DNA from: Corynebacterium glaucum
GTDB lineage: Bacteria > Actinomycetota > Actinomycetes > Mycobacteriales > Mycobacteriaceae
Length of the DNA stretch: 64,000 nt
Assembly: GCF_030408855.1 (NCBI RefSeq)
Contig: NZ_CP047358.1
Coordinates: 2,418,001-2,482,000, forward strand
Reading direction: 5' to 3'
Of this stretch, positions 44,001 through 50,295 are shown in pieces. The notes below the pieces were generated by a model. It searched no databases. It saw only the letters and a program-made list of their open reading frames with translations, and was not told the DNA's origin. Every line of letters starts with the position of its first letter. Position 1 is the stretch's first letter. The position numbers and the translations under genes were made by a program.

Positions 44001-44368
44001 TCCAGCACGGGGTAGAGGAAAGATTCCGTCTTACCCGAACCGGTACCGGTGATCACGAGCGTCGGATCCGGGCGACGCTCTCCGTGCTCGTCGCGGCTGC
44101 GGAGTCTCCGGAACGCCTCCGCCTGGTGGTGGTACGGCGTGAACCACGACGGCATCCAGTCCAGGATCCCGTCCCACCCGATCGCACGCGCGTAGGGGAG
44201 CCGCACCCGCACGTACGGCCCGTGAAACATCCCGCGCTCTGTGTCCTCCAGGAACGCCTTCAGCGCATTGGAGGTCTCCGGGTTTGCCAGCGAGAACGCG
44301 GTGGCCAGGTATTCGGAGACACCGCCTAGAACGTACTCGGATGCGCGGACGGGGATGAGGGAAGACAC
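38012..44368 (-). CDS. Giant DEAD/DEAH helicase with DUF1998 (DruE-like or DrmA-DrmB-type fusion)
   Basis: This 2118-residue protein has an SF2 helicase core with Walker A TGTGSGKTES (about 105), LVLDEFHTYDG (about 236), SATLGG and the C-terminal lobe TLEMGIDIGDL...QRVGRAGR (about 1070-1105). Zinc-type pairs follow or interrupt it (CRECG, CPNCG, CGVC/CPTPGC, CPAC/CPEC, CNYCG). DUF1998 contains DNVPGGTGYL and CDC-x7-CPDCL (about 1630-1695). A C-terminal restriction-endonuclease-like part (about 1730-1856) is followed by about 260 further residues. Size and order match DruE of Druantia. In DISARM the same parts are split into DrmA and DrmB. The start appears to be a GTG without a ribosome binding site, 7 bp after TAAACT, suggesting a leaderless transcript. 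Confidence 0.88.
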   Translation of the reverse strand: MSSLIPVRASEYVLGGVSEYLATAFSLANPETSNALKAFLEDTERGMFHGPYVRVRLPYARAIGWDGILDWMPSWFTPYHHQAEAFRRLRSRDEHGERRPDPTLVITGTGSGKTESFLYPVLDHAARARAEGHTGVKALLLYPMNALANDQGDRLAKLIANESALAGVTAGIYTGEARGSVKKVTSQSLINDRDEMRLNPPDILLTNYKMLDQLLLRPEDREIWSKSATSLQYLVLDEFHTYDGAQGTDVALLLRRLGLMLKQHQPEGFLGEYAANPLGRVTPVATSATLGGDDDRSKVLEFAGTIFGEAFEPEAMVSEKTLTYSEWAEEIGQTFGYLDTPLSPDIDGLRGVVDAIANDTSGRDHADVVLDIFRTRLWGVDAGADLDTTIAAYAVHPITKALLDDDGKAKPLIQREGEDAKTLPAAMFDPIVLRSLGEDTAREFVTHLLTAVAQLRALAGEVYKFEGKRLPGVETHLWVREVSRIERTVTPTEDGQVFRFADDGHIDADDAAVWLPAIYCRECGRAGWMTALEPGTDAVVLDGGEIRKATVDKPELPRPLIDATNEYRRVVAEGMEPGAFDGEDGKRALMWFHTSTRTLSTSEPSEEALAEGSSVPVLTYSGLGAEDYAREQVCPNCGEPDAVRYIGSRVATLLSVGLSNLFGMPQLAQEEKKTLVFADSVQDAAHRAGFVQSRARAFGIRTLMKSVAGTEELSVAQMPLRILERADGAEDPLRARFELLPPEIVEAPTFVPFWSKDADEKARREATTAVLQRLELDAALEFGQRAHLPRSLVSTGALAPSVAVDDAVLLAAAGEALKSIDAGLFNVVDASAEEVQLRWMRGFLEQVRDRGGVYTPMFASYLQDDANSWRLHNRYAKARGMRRFPKGGAPEFPRSGPAVDDKDRGLTPLGSPRGRYARWTSKVLGVSTHDAALVLTNVFRELANRDAVMAISTDTGGTIYAIAPEHVVVRCEEEPARLQCGVCNAPLGVDKHVRDLLDGVPCPTPGCPGALGAERIEENYYSQLYSSTTPRAIVAREHTGLIPKEERLALEWAFRGGEETNDPSAPNVLVATPTLEMGIDIGDLSTVMLASLPKSVSSYVQRVGRAGRLTGNSLVLAFVQGRGTTLPKLNQPLSVIAGTVVPPAAFLSATEILRRQTTAYLVDTLDFNAHGLDVQKARDVFSFRKVSLLDVLAEEIAEGVESRVEAFLATVAGSVDQATVDGVHEWACGQGADSLIGEMQRTRTLWDSEVKEFTARRDTLQERLRELEAKVDPNAGTENADPDLEREKRSTKAAFRRVSRDLGKLLLDDHWISAMERYGLLPNFTLLDEAVELAVVVSQLNPSTMQIDPETFELSRGVSSALKEFAPGNTFYARGIAATVDAVEVGMSGADIEQWRLCPACSYGERMHSSVVPGACPECGAGAFADKGQVLDTVRMRRVSAEVDKARATIDDSRDDRHELSYHTALSFSVPEGGHGGRWFLSQGFGAEYLRYVNLSWFNLGRGPATKRMLADHEIDAPLFTVCNYCGHLDSQRGENSKWDHRPWCPKRTAREEESVTVALNRTLQTQGVLLHVPVQLTAGDNATIPSLTAAIKLGFKEVLGGDPDHLSVETVRVPDGRGTTVEALLMHDNVPGGTGYLSQFASPEDVRKLMEHAFEAVQKCDCKDDERLACPDCLLPYTRIQQIENTSRAAAERALRSILTNQDHPSPDEDPLKASWKPQTEAPKLDQASELEVRFREKIRKGLEARNATVKDIPNAGGVEWLVTFPNGEEWSMKEQVKKGYTTPDFYFSPRRRRDVRDVAVYTDGAAYHFAAANYRFPGDIDKRNQLHYEDNQVLPWNVTDAGLKWFDKEVARTAGEPAWVTEEGEKLARKLGSVDDAAMRFMKASPITQLLTYLAEPDRASYSVLDQALIALLRSSAYPTRTETGVRLTLRNEIHIDIAPTGTTMLPHRLVVDAEAPGSITEENWRDFLRFANIIWLANNAVVIEVGDGKTDAEPEVVRKQDAQEPSAMEAEQISGLWAQAIDEFEDESGVVSALRLLAGAGAEATEEIGEEIGSLPTAVAWPHRRIALLMERDDSYTGAEAKLRDDGWVLLYPDTLDEQTIPAALLGAEGAEDPR

Positions 44369-44603
44369 GAGGGAAAGTTTATCGGGTGAAGATCCTATTG
44401 TTGCTGGCAGCTACACTACTTCCCCTCCTGGTATAGCGCCTTACGATACGATTAGGCACTCCAGGACCCGGCGGCAGAGCCGAACTCAGAATTCAGCAGA
44501 CCACACTGTGGCGGATCTATTCCGATCTATCTCAGAACGATCTGCTTAACTTGGCGGGATAGTGCTTTGCAAACGTGTACTCGCGTGAAATCGAGGTGGA
44601 TAG
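44369..44603. other. 235-bp divergent promoter region between giant helicase and ParB-like gene
   Basis: On the minus strand, TAAACT (TANNNT type) lies 7 bases before the helicase GTG, so the helicase can have its own leaderless promoter. On the plus strand, GAGGTGG precedes the TTG start of the ParB-like gene. I see no RNA gene or long repeat in the rest of the gap. Confidence 0.4.
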
Positions 44604-46091
44604 TTGAGCCCTCAAACCCAGAAACTGCGATTCGGAGTGGGGACCAGCAAACGACGCTCAATCCCCATCAGTAAAATTGATCTCGATCTCACCAACGCCC
44701 GTTTCAGAGACGATGCGAAAGATCAGAACCAGGCCATTGAGTTTATGCTTGCTGTAGCCGGCGAGAAGTGTTTAGGTCTTCTTAAAGACATAACCACTCG
44801 TGGGGATTTAAATCCTTCCGATCTTCCTATTGCGGTGGTGGACGGCACTCGATATCGGATGTTAGAGGGCAATCGCCGGCTAACCTGTCTGAAAATCTGG
44901 AAGCACCCTGCACTTCTCAATTCGCTACCGGCTGACTTGAAAGACCGTTACCAAAAACGTTTCCAATCGGTGATTGCGAAGTCACCGTTTTCTCCCCCAG
45001 ACGCGCTAGATGTTGTTGTCGTTACGTCCCTCGAAGAAGCCGATTCTTGGATCGACAAAAAACACGGCCTAGGTAAAGAGAGTGGCGCATCCACCGTAGA
45101 ATGGAATTCATTCGAAAAGGACCGCCGACGCTTTCGACGAACGAACAAACGAAGCCCGTCCTACAGCTTTATCGAGTTGTTAAATGCTGAGTACAGCGAT
45201 GATCCAATGTTGATACGTTATTTGACCGAAGTCATAAACGTGCAATACACCACCTTGAAGCGCCTTCTCGACAACTCTGTGATGCGGGATGAAATTGGTA
45301 TTCAATACCATCTCAATGGACGAACGACGATGAAGTTATCCGCCTCTGAGATGCGCCCTTTCATAACCCATTTGCTTGCCGACCTCGCTAAGAGAAACCA
45401 AGATAGTCGTTCTCTTCACAGCTCTGAGGATGTCGGTGCCTATCTGAGAGAACTAGCGGACAAGGAATTACCCTCTCCTTCAGCAATGGCCGCCACAGTT
45501 CCCCCGGGGGACAACTCGAAAACCGAGCCATCTGGACAATCCTACCCACAGTCTCCCGATTCGCAGCCAACTAGCACCCCCCAGGGCAACGACTCACCGA
45601 GTCCGCCGAAACCTGAACCAAAACCGCAACGTCGAAAGACTCACGCCAGGGTTTTTGAGGGTCTGGACCTTAGCGGGTTTTCAGAGAAGATTGCCGACCT
45701 AGCCACGAACACTTCCCGCCTTTCCGTGGAGAATAACCCAGACGTTGTCTCGATTCTTCTTCGTGTAATCCTCGATCTGACCGCGTTTCAGTTCCTCGAC
45801 CGCTTCGGGAAAGGGAATCCGCCTCGCGAGCTTGATAAACGCCTGCTCGAGGTTCTTAAGATTCTTGACCCGGGCGCGACGGAGCAATTGAAGCAAGCTG
45901 AAACCGCCCGCCCATTCAACACCCTTTTCCACTCGATCAGAAATGATCCCAACCATTTGAGATTGGCTCAGTTCGCAGTTCACAGCCCCTCTTTTGTCAG
46001 CACCGCAGCCGAAACCAAACGGCTCGCTGACCGTTACGAGCCGATGCTCGAGGCGATGAACCAAAAGCTGCTAGAGGCTGGAACCGAATGA
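44604..46091 (+). CDS. ParB/DndB-like nuclease-fold protein paired with a Dam methylase
   Basis: This 495-residue protein has an N-terminal ParB/sulfiredoxin-like fold (IPISKIDLDLTNAR at the start, then VDGTRYRMLEGNRRL at about 80-94, equivalent to the DGxHR/EGNRR signature). A middle helical domain is followed by a Pro/Ser-rich linker (about 300-350) and a C-terminal helical domain. The TTG start at 44604 has GAGGTGG upstream. Its TGA overlaps the ATG of the methylase gene (ATGA), so they form a coupled pair. GC is low compared with the core. Role is inferred: DNA binding or cleavage governed by the partner's methylation. Confidence 0.8.
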   Translation: MSPQTQKLRFGVGTSKRRSIPISKIDLDLTNARFRDDAKDQNQAIEFMLAVAGEKCLGLLKDITTRGDLNPSDLPIAVVDGTRYRMLEGNRRLTCLKIWKHPALLNSLPADLKDRYQKRFQSVIAKSPFSPPDALDVVVVTSLEEADSWIDKKHGLGKESGASTVEWNSFEKDRRRFRRTNKRSPSYSFIELLNAEYSDDPMLIRYLTEVINVQYTTLKRLLDNSVMRDEIGIQYHLNGRTTMKLSASEMRPFITHLLADLAKRNQDSRSLHSSEDVGAYLRELADKELPSPSAMAATVPPGDNSKTEPSGQSYPQSPDSQPTSTPQGNDSPSPPKPEPKPQRRKTHARVFEGLDLSGFSEKIADLATNTSRLSVENNPDVVSILLRVILDLTAFQFLDRFGKGNPPRELDKRLLEVLKILDPGATEQLKQAETARPFNTLFHSIRNDPNHLRLAQFAVHSPSFVSTAAETKRLADRYEPMLEAMNQKLLEAGTE

Positions 46092-46957
46092 GATATCTTT
46101 CGCCGTTGCGATACCCAGGCGGCAAGGCCCGCCTCGCTCCGTTTCTCGAACGAATTATTGAATCACAGCTTCCAATACCAACCCACTACGCGGAACCTTT
46201 CGCGGGAGGCGCAGGAGCGGCCTTACAGCTACTTCATAGAGGGGTGGTCAGCAAAATTCATCTAAATGATTTGAACCCTGGGATTGCGGCAATGTGGAGA
46301 GCGATACTCGATGAATGTTGCGCGTTTGTTCAACTGATAAAAACAACGCCACTCGATGTTAATGAATGGGAGAGGCAACGCGATATTTACCGAAACCCAA
46401 TCGGGCGGGACGATGTCGAACTTGGCTTTGCGACTTTCTACCTAAACCGAACGAATCGATCAGGCATTCTACACGCCGGCCCCATCGGTGGGCACGCGCA
46501 ACATGGCAAATGGAAACTCGATGCGAGATTTAATCGTGCAACCTTGGTTAAGAGGGTCGAAACTGTTGCGACAATGAGAGAGCACATCATAGTGACAGAG
46601 CTCGATGGCCTCGATTTCCTAGATGGGTTACGCGATTTCGGTGAAGACTTGTTTGTTTACGCTGACCCGCCATACATGGTTCAGGGTGATGGTTTGTACC
46701 TCCACGCCTTCGACGAAATGGCCCACATCGGGCTTGCCAACAAATTGCAATCCATCTCGAGTCCCTGGCTTCTGACCTACGACGATGATCCACGAATAAC
46801 AGAGGTTCTTTATCGGGACGGGCGCTGCGCGACTTTTCAGATCGCTCATACTGCCCACAAACAACACATTGGATCTGAAGCAATAATCTTCTCGGAAGAT
46901 TTGACGCTGCCCGATCTCGAGGTCACATCGGGCAGGCAAGCTCTGTGGGCAAACTGA
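46088..46957 (+). CDS. Dam-type (D12 class) N6-adenine DNA methyltransferase
   Basis: This 289-residue protein has the D12 class order: LRYPGGKARLAPFL at the N-terminus, SAM-binding EPFAGGAGAAL (about 38-48), NDLNP, and catalytic DPPY (about 191-194, in VYADPPYMVQGDGLY). It methylates adenine; the target site is unknown and need not be GATC. It is translationally coupled to the preceding ParB-like gene. A small hairpin (TCGTG-AAA-CACGA, 46958-46970) follows the stop. This two-gene module occupies the left cargo slot of the array. Confidence 0.88.
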   Translation: MRYLSPLRYPGGKARLAPFLERIIESQLPIPTHYAEPFAGGAGAALQLLHRGVVSKIHLNDLNPGIAAMWRAILDECCAFVQLIKTTPLDVNEWERQRDIYRNPIGRDDVELGFATFYLNRTNRSGILHAGPIGGHAQHGKWKLDARFNRATLVKRVETVATMREHIIVTELDGLDFLDGLRDFGEDLFVYADPPYMVQGDGLYLHAFDEMAHIGLANKLQSISSPWLLTYDDDPRITEVLYRDGRCATFQIAHTAHKQHIGSEAIIFSEDLTLPDLEVTSGRQALWAN

Positions 46958-47165
46958 TCGTGAAACACGATACCGCCGCTCCATCACACCAACATTGAAT
47001 TCAACTCATCGTCTCTTGAAGTTCTGGCGACCGGTGTCCCCAGCGCGCTGAGGGGTCAGCCAGATCGTTGACCCGTGCAAGACCTCGCGCTTCCGCCCCA
47101 TGAATCCTGGGCCTTTTGAATCAGCTTCCTGGCATCCTGACGCTTCGATACGTTAGCTTCTATCT
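46958..47165. other. 208-bp gap between Dam gene and first methyltransferase-tail copy
   Basis: It contains a 5-bp hairpin directly after the Dam stop codon. Otherwise I see nothing recognisable: no start codon with a ribosome binding site, no tRNA-like fold and no IS end. Confidence 0.4.
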
Positions 47166-47549
47166 TCAATTAACCACCCCCTCAAACCGCGCGTACGCCT
47201 CCCGCATATCCGCCTCCCGATCCAACTGCCTAAACGGATACTCAAAGACGTACTCCATACCCGACTGCGGATGCACCCACATCCGATCCGCCACCGACAA
47301 TTCTTCACCCTCGCGCAACTTATCCTGCAGCTTCAACACATCCTTCGGCACCTTCCGACCATTCGCATCAAACCGATCCTCCTGGTCATAACGGCGCATC
47401 ACCGGAAACTGCGTCCGATAAATCATGCACAAATCATCAGCCGTCACACCCAACGACAGCGCCACAATCGCATCAATCTCCACCTGCGCGGCCCTCCGCT
47501 CCTCATCTTTTCGCAAAGGCTTATCGACGCCCCACTCCTCCCCCATCAA
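47166..47549 (-). pseudogene. Duplicated 3' end of the PglX-like methyltransferase gene, copy 1
   Basis: The encoded 127 residues are about nine-tenths identical to the last ~125 residues of the 1520-residue methyltransferase at 49905-54467: shared blocks include [37 protein letters not shown] and [22 protein letters not shown] similarity runs from the stop codon to about 47553, then ends abruptly. It is still an open frame with a possible TTG/ATG start, so a free-standing C-terminal fragment could be made. It separates the ParB-Dam cargo from VapBC. Confidence 0.9.
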
Positions 47550-47577
47550 CTCTTAGCAGAGGGACCACTCACGGCCT

Positions 47578-47994
47578 TCAATTACAGTGTCGATCCTCAC
47601 GCCAGTTCTCCAACCTCAAACCCGGGACGCGGGAAAACTCTCCAGTATTGGCCGTGATTAACGTCAGATCGTTTCTCACTGCCTGCGCTGCGATCCAAAG
47701 ATCGTTTCCTCCGATCATTCGGCCGCTATCGAGCAGCCCCGCCCGAAGCTCCCCGTAGACGTGCGCGCACTGTTCGTCGACCCCTACTCTTGGCCGGCCC
47801 TGCAACAGAAGGTCATACACCCGCCGCGCAAGTTCCGGGTTGCGTGACCGCTGTATCCCCGACTGGATCTCACCTATCACGATTGTGGATAGCCATAATT
47901 CATTGCTCGAACACGACGAAGCCGCGGCAGAGACCTGAGCTTCTCGACCGCGTTCAAGATCAATCCAAACATTGGTGTCCAGTAGGTAACCCAT
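47578..47994 (-). CDS. vapC: VapC-type PIN-domain ribonuclease toxin
   Basis: This 138-residue PIN domain has the acidic residues in LLDTNVWID (Asp6), the central Glu in VIGEIQSGI (about 42), GGNDLWIAAQA (Asp98) and a late Asp/Asn region, LITANTGEFSRV. VapC toxins cleave tRNA or rRNA. The ATG at 47994 overlaps the last base of the vapB stop codon, a normal toxin-antitoxin arrangement. The pair is flanked on both sides by copies of the methyltransferase 3' end. Confidence 0.93.
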   Translation of the reverse strand: MGYLLDTNVWIDLERGREAQVSAAASSCSSNELWLSTIVIGEIQSGIQRSRNPELARRVYDLLLQGRPRVGVDEQCAHVYGELRAGLLDSGRMIGGNDLWIAAQAVRNDLTLITANTGEFSRVPGLRLENWREDRHCN

Positions 47995-48305
47995 CAGCCG
48001 TTGCGGTCCCTACCTTCGTCTTGTGTGGCCGGGCGATCAACCTCAGGCACCGGATCAACGGGCAAATCTGCAAGTTCATCAATGAGGTCTTCGTCTACCC
48101 CATGCTCTTTCTCAAACTCCCTCAACCGTGCGATCACGTCTCCGAAATTTTCCTCGACCGGACGTAGAAGAAGCCCTTCCGGCACCTGTTCGATTACTGC
48201 ACTGCCACTTTCAACACGGAACGCAGCGGGAATACGAACAGCCTGGCTATTTCCGGACCTAAACACTGTAGTTCGCAGACGCTTGCCCTTCTTTGCCTTG
48301 GTCAT
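47994..48305 (-). CDS. vapB: VapB-type AbrB/SpoVT-fold antitoxin
   Basis: This 103-residue protein has an N-terminal AbrB-like swapped hairpin (LRTTVFRSGNSQAVRIPAAF, about 10-29) for DNA binding and an acidic C-terminal tail (about 60-103) that would neutralise VapC. ATG at 48305 follows GGAGGTCGA. It is co-transcribed with the toxin gene and probably represses the operon by binding the palindrome 35 bp upstream. Confidence 0.92.
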   Translation of the reverse strand: MTKAKKGKRLRTTVFRSGNSQAVRIPAAFRVESGSAVIEQVPEGLLLRPVEENFGDVIARLREFEKEHGVDEDLIDELADLPVDPVPEVDRPATQDEGRDRNG

Positions 48306-48339
48306 GTCATCGACCTCCTTCGTGTGCAGGAAACATGGC

Positions 48340-48359
48340 GTATATCGCTAACGATATAC
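48340..48359. promoter_or_regulatory. Palindromic operator upstream of vapB
   Basis: GTATATCG-CTAA-CGATATAC is a perfect 8-bp inverted repeat with a 4-bp spacer, 35 bp before the vapB start, flanked by GGC direct repeats (ATGGCG on both sides). This is the usual place and form of a VapBC autoregulatory operator. The TATA-like arms may also contain the -10 element. Confidence 0.7.
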
Positions 48360-48382
48360 ATGGCGATACGCGTGAGCAATCG

Positions 48383-48730
48383 TTATTGAACCATCCCCTC
48401 AAACCGCGCGTACGCCTCCCGCATATCCGCCTCCCGGTCCAACTGTCTAAACGGATACTCAAAGACGTACTCGACACCCGACTGCGGATGCCCCCACGTC
48501 CTATCCGCCACCGTCAACTCCTCACCGTCGCGCAACTTATCCTGCAGCTTCAACACATCCTTCGGCACTTTCCGACCATTCGCATCGAACCGATCCTCCT
48601 GGTCATAACGCCTCACCGGAAACTGCGTGCGATAAATCATGCACAACTCATCCGCCGTAACCCCCAACGACAGCGCCACAATCGCATCAATCTCCGCCTG
48701 TGAGGCACGGCGCTCCTCACCCTTACGCAA
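48383..48730 (-). pseudogene. Duplicated 3' end of the PglX-like methyltransferase gene, copy 2
   Basis: The 115 encoded residues match the methyltransferase C-terminus ([56 protein letters not shown]). One Met of MRRYD is missing, and an in-frame TAG stands directly before the GVDK codons, so it cannot be an active reading of the longer protein. DNA similarity continues weakly to about 48760. It lies between VapBC and the membrane-protein cargo gene. Confidence 0.88.
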
Positions 48731-48836
48731 AGGCTTATCGACGCCCTAAAGCTCCCCCTTAAACTGGCTACAGATTGTAGGCTGGCCGAGAGCTCACTTG
48801 GTTAGTGAAACTAAACGGGCCAGAGGAGATCCCAGC

Positions 48837-49871
48837 GTGAATCACTACGAAACTCGTACGGCTCGGTTGCTAAAACAACTGTGGGATTGTCTACCCCACG
48901 TGGTGCATGTGACAACAGAAACCGTCGTGTTTGCCATCATCGGCGTGGTGCTTCTAAACGCAATCTATGGCTTTTTCCGGAGTGAATGGCCGGAATCGTA
49001 TACCAGCTTGGACAATCGGGTAGAGCATCAGTACAGAAGTAACCCTGTGAGGACAGTTGTTGGTTTTCGCGGCCTACCCGTTGCGCTGACCGTGATGCTC
49101 ATCTCAGAAATGATTGACCGAGCGGATGGCGATGCCATTGTTGGTACCGCCGGGATGATTGCCAGTTACTTACTGCTGACTTCAGGGAGGGCGATTTACG
49201 ATGTGTTGAAGAAACCCCGGCACCCTAACTTCAAATTCATCGTTCTGCACCATTTCGGTCAAACTCTGATAGTCGTTCTCTTTACATGGTTTGGCCTCAT
49301 AGGCCATGACTTGTGGGGATCTTGGATTCCCCGTGGTGAAGAATTCGCAATTGCGATTCTAGCAGGCGCTTTCGCCTCTGTGATGGCAATTTGGGCTAGA
49401 TCGTGGCTCACCGCAGTTAAAATGCCCTTCCCAGAACTTGTCCGAGAGCTGAAGGAAGATATCGGCGTTGACCAACTGGACTACGCTTTCATTCGAAGCG
49501 GAAATATTGACCGGTCAGGAAATCTTGGCTGTCTAGTCCAGGCAGTTCTTCTTGCCGAAGCTCAACAGCGGCCAGCTTGGTTTCGAAAATTGGAAACATT
49601 CATCGGCAAACTGGGGCGGCCCGGAACATTTGGCGTTGCCCAAGTTTCTTCAGACCGGCCCATTTCTGACGAAAAGTCAATTGATCTGCTGATTCAGCAG
49701 TTGACGGCTGGAGCCGGATTCGAGTTTCAAAATATGGACTTTCACAGCGGGGAAGTCCGCGATATGTTAATGGACCACAACCCCGATCAGGAACATGTCG
49801 AGCGCATCCTCACCTATTTCCACGGTCTTCGCAGTCACGGTCTATACCCATACCCTGACGCACACCGCTGA
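48837..49871 (+). CDS. Unknown membrane protein in a defence cargo slot
   Basis: This roughly 344-residue protein has four or five membrane helices in the first 200 residues (about 25-47, 80-100, 108-128, 143-165 and 172-195). A soluble C-terminal domain of about 145 residues begins MPFPELVRELKEDIG and ends GLRSHGLYPYPDAHR. The GTG at 48837 is chosen because AGAGGAG lies 8 bases upstream. GC is low compared with the core. No family recognised. Context and build (membrane anchor plus cytosolic domain) suggest a membrane-acting defence effector, which is inference only. Confidence 0.75.
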   Translation: MNHYETRTARLLKQLWDCLPHVVHVTTETVVFAIIGVVLLNAIYGFFRSEWPESYTSLDNRVEHQYRSNPVRTVVGFRGLPVALTVMLISEMIDRADGDAIVGTAGMIASYLLLTSGRAIYDVLKKPRHPNFKFIVLHHFGQTLIVVLFTWFGLIGHDLWGSWIPRGEEFAIAILAGAFASVMAIWARSWLTAVKMPFPELVRELKEDIGVDQLDYAFIRSGNIDRSGNLGCLVQAVLLAEAQQRPAWFRKLETFIGKLGRPGTFGVAQVSSDRPISDEKSIDLLIQQLTAGAGFEFQNMDFHSGEVRDMLMDHNPDQEHVERILTYFHGLRSHGLYPYPDAHR

Positions 49872-49904
49872 GCTTTTTATTTTCGGGCCAACACTAATAA
49901 CTCA

Positions 49905-50295
49905 CTAACTTATCCCTTCAAACCGCGCATACGCCTCCCGCATATCCGCCTCCCGATCCAACTGCCTAAACGGATACTCAAAGACGTACTCCACACCCGA
50001 CTGCGGATGCCCCCACGTCCGATCCGCCACCGACAACTCCTCACCGTCGCGCAACTTCGCCTGCAACTTCATCACATCCCTCGGCACCTTCCGACCATTC
50101 GCATCAAACCGATCCTCCTGGTCATAACGGCGCATCACCGGAAACTGCGTCCGATAAATCATGCACAACTCATCAGCCGTCACACCCAACGACAGCGCCA
50201 CAATCGCATCAATCTCCACCTGCGCGGCCCGGCGCTCCTCATCCTTTCGCAAAGGCTTATCGACGTCCCACGCCTCCCCCATCAACTCCTCCCAC
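49905..50295 (-). repeat. Native copy of the three-copy methyltransferase 3'-end repeat
   Basis: This is the intact 3' end of the methyltransferase gene, which corresponds to copy 1 (47166 to about 47553) and copy 2 (48383 to about 48760). All three are in the same orientation, share long identical stretches and contain the GCTTATCGACG word near their upstream ends (47519, 48733, 50255). Confidence 0.88.

Noticed and set aside
46958..48800. CRISPR array as an explanation of the repeated blocks
   Set aside because: The repeats are about 350 bp, encode a known protein end and are separated by genes, not by short spacers.
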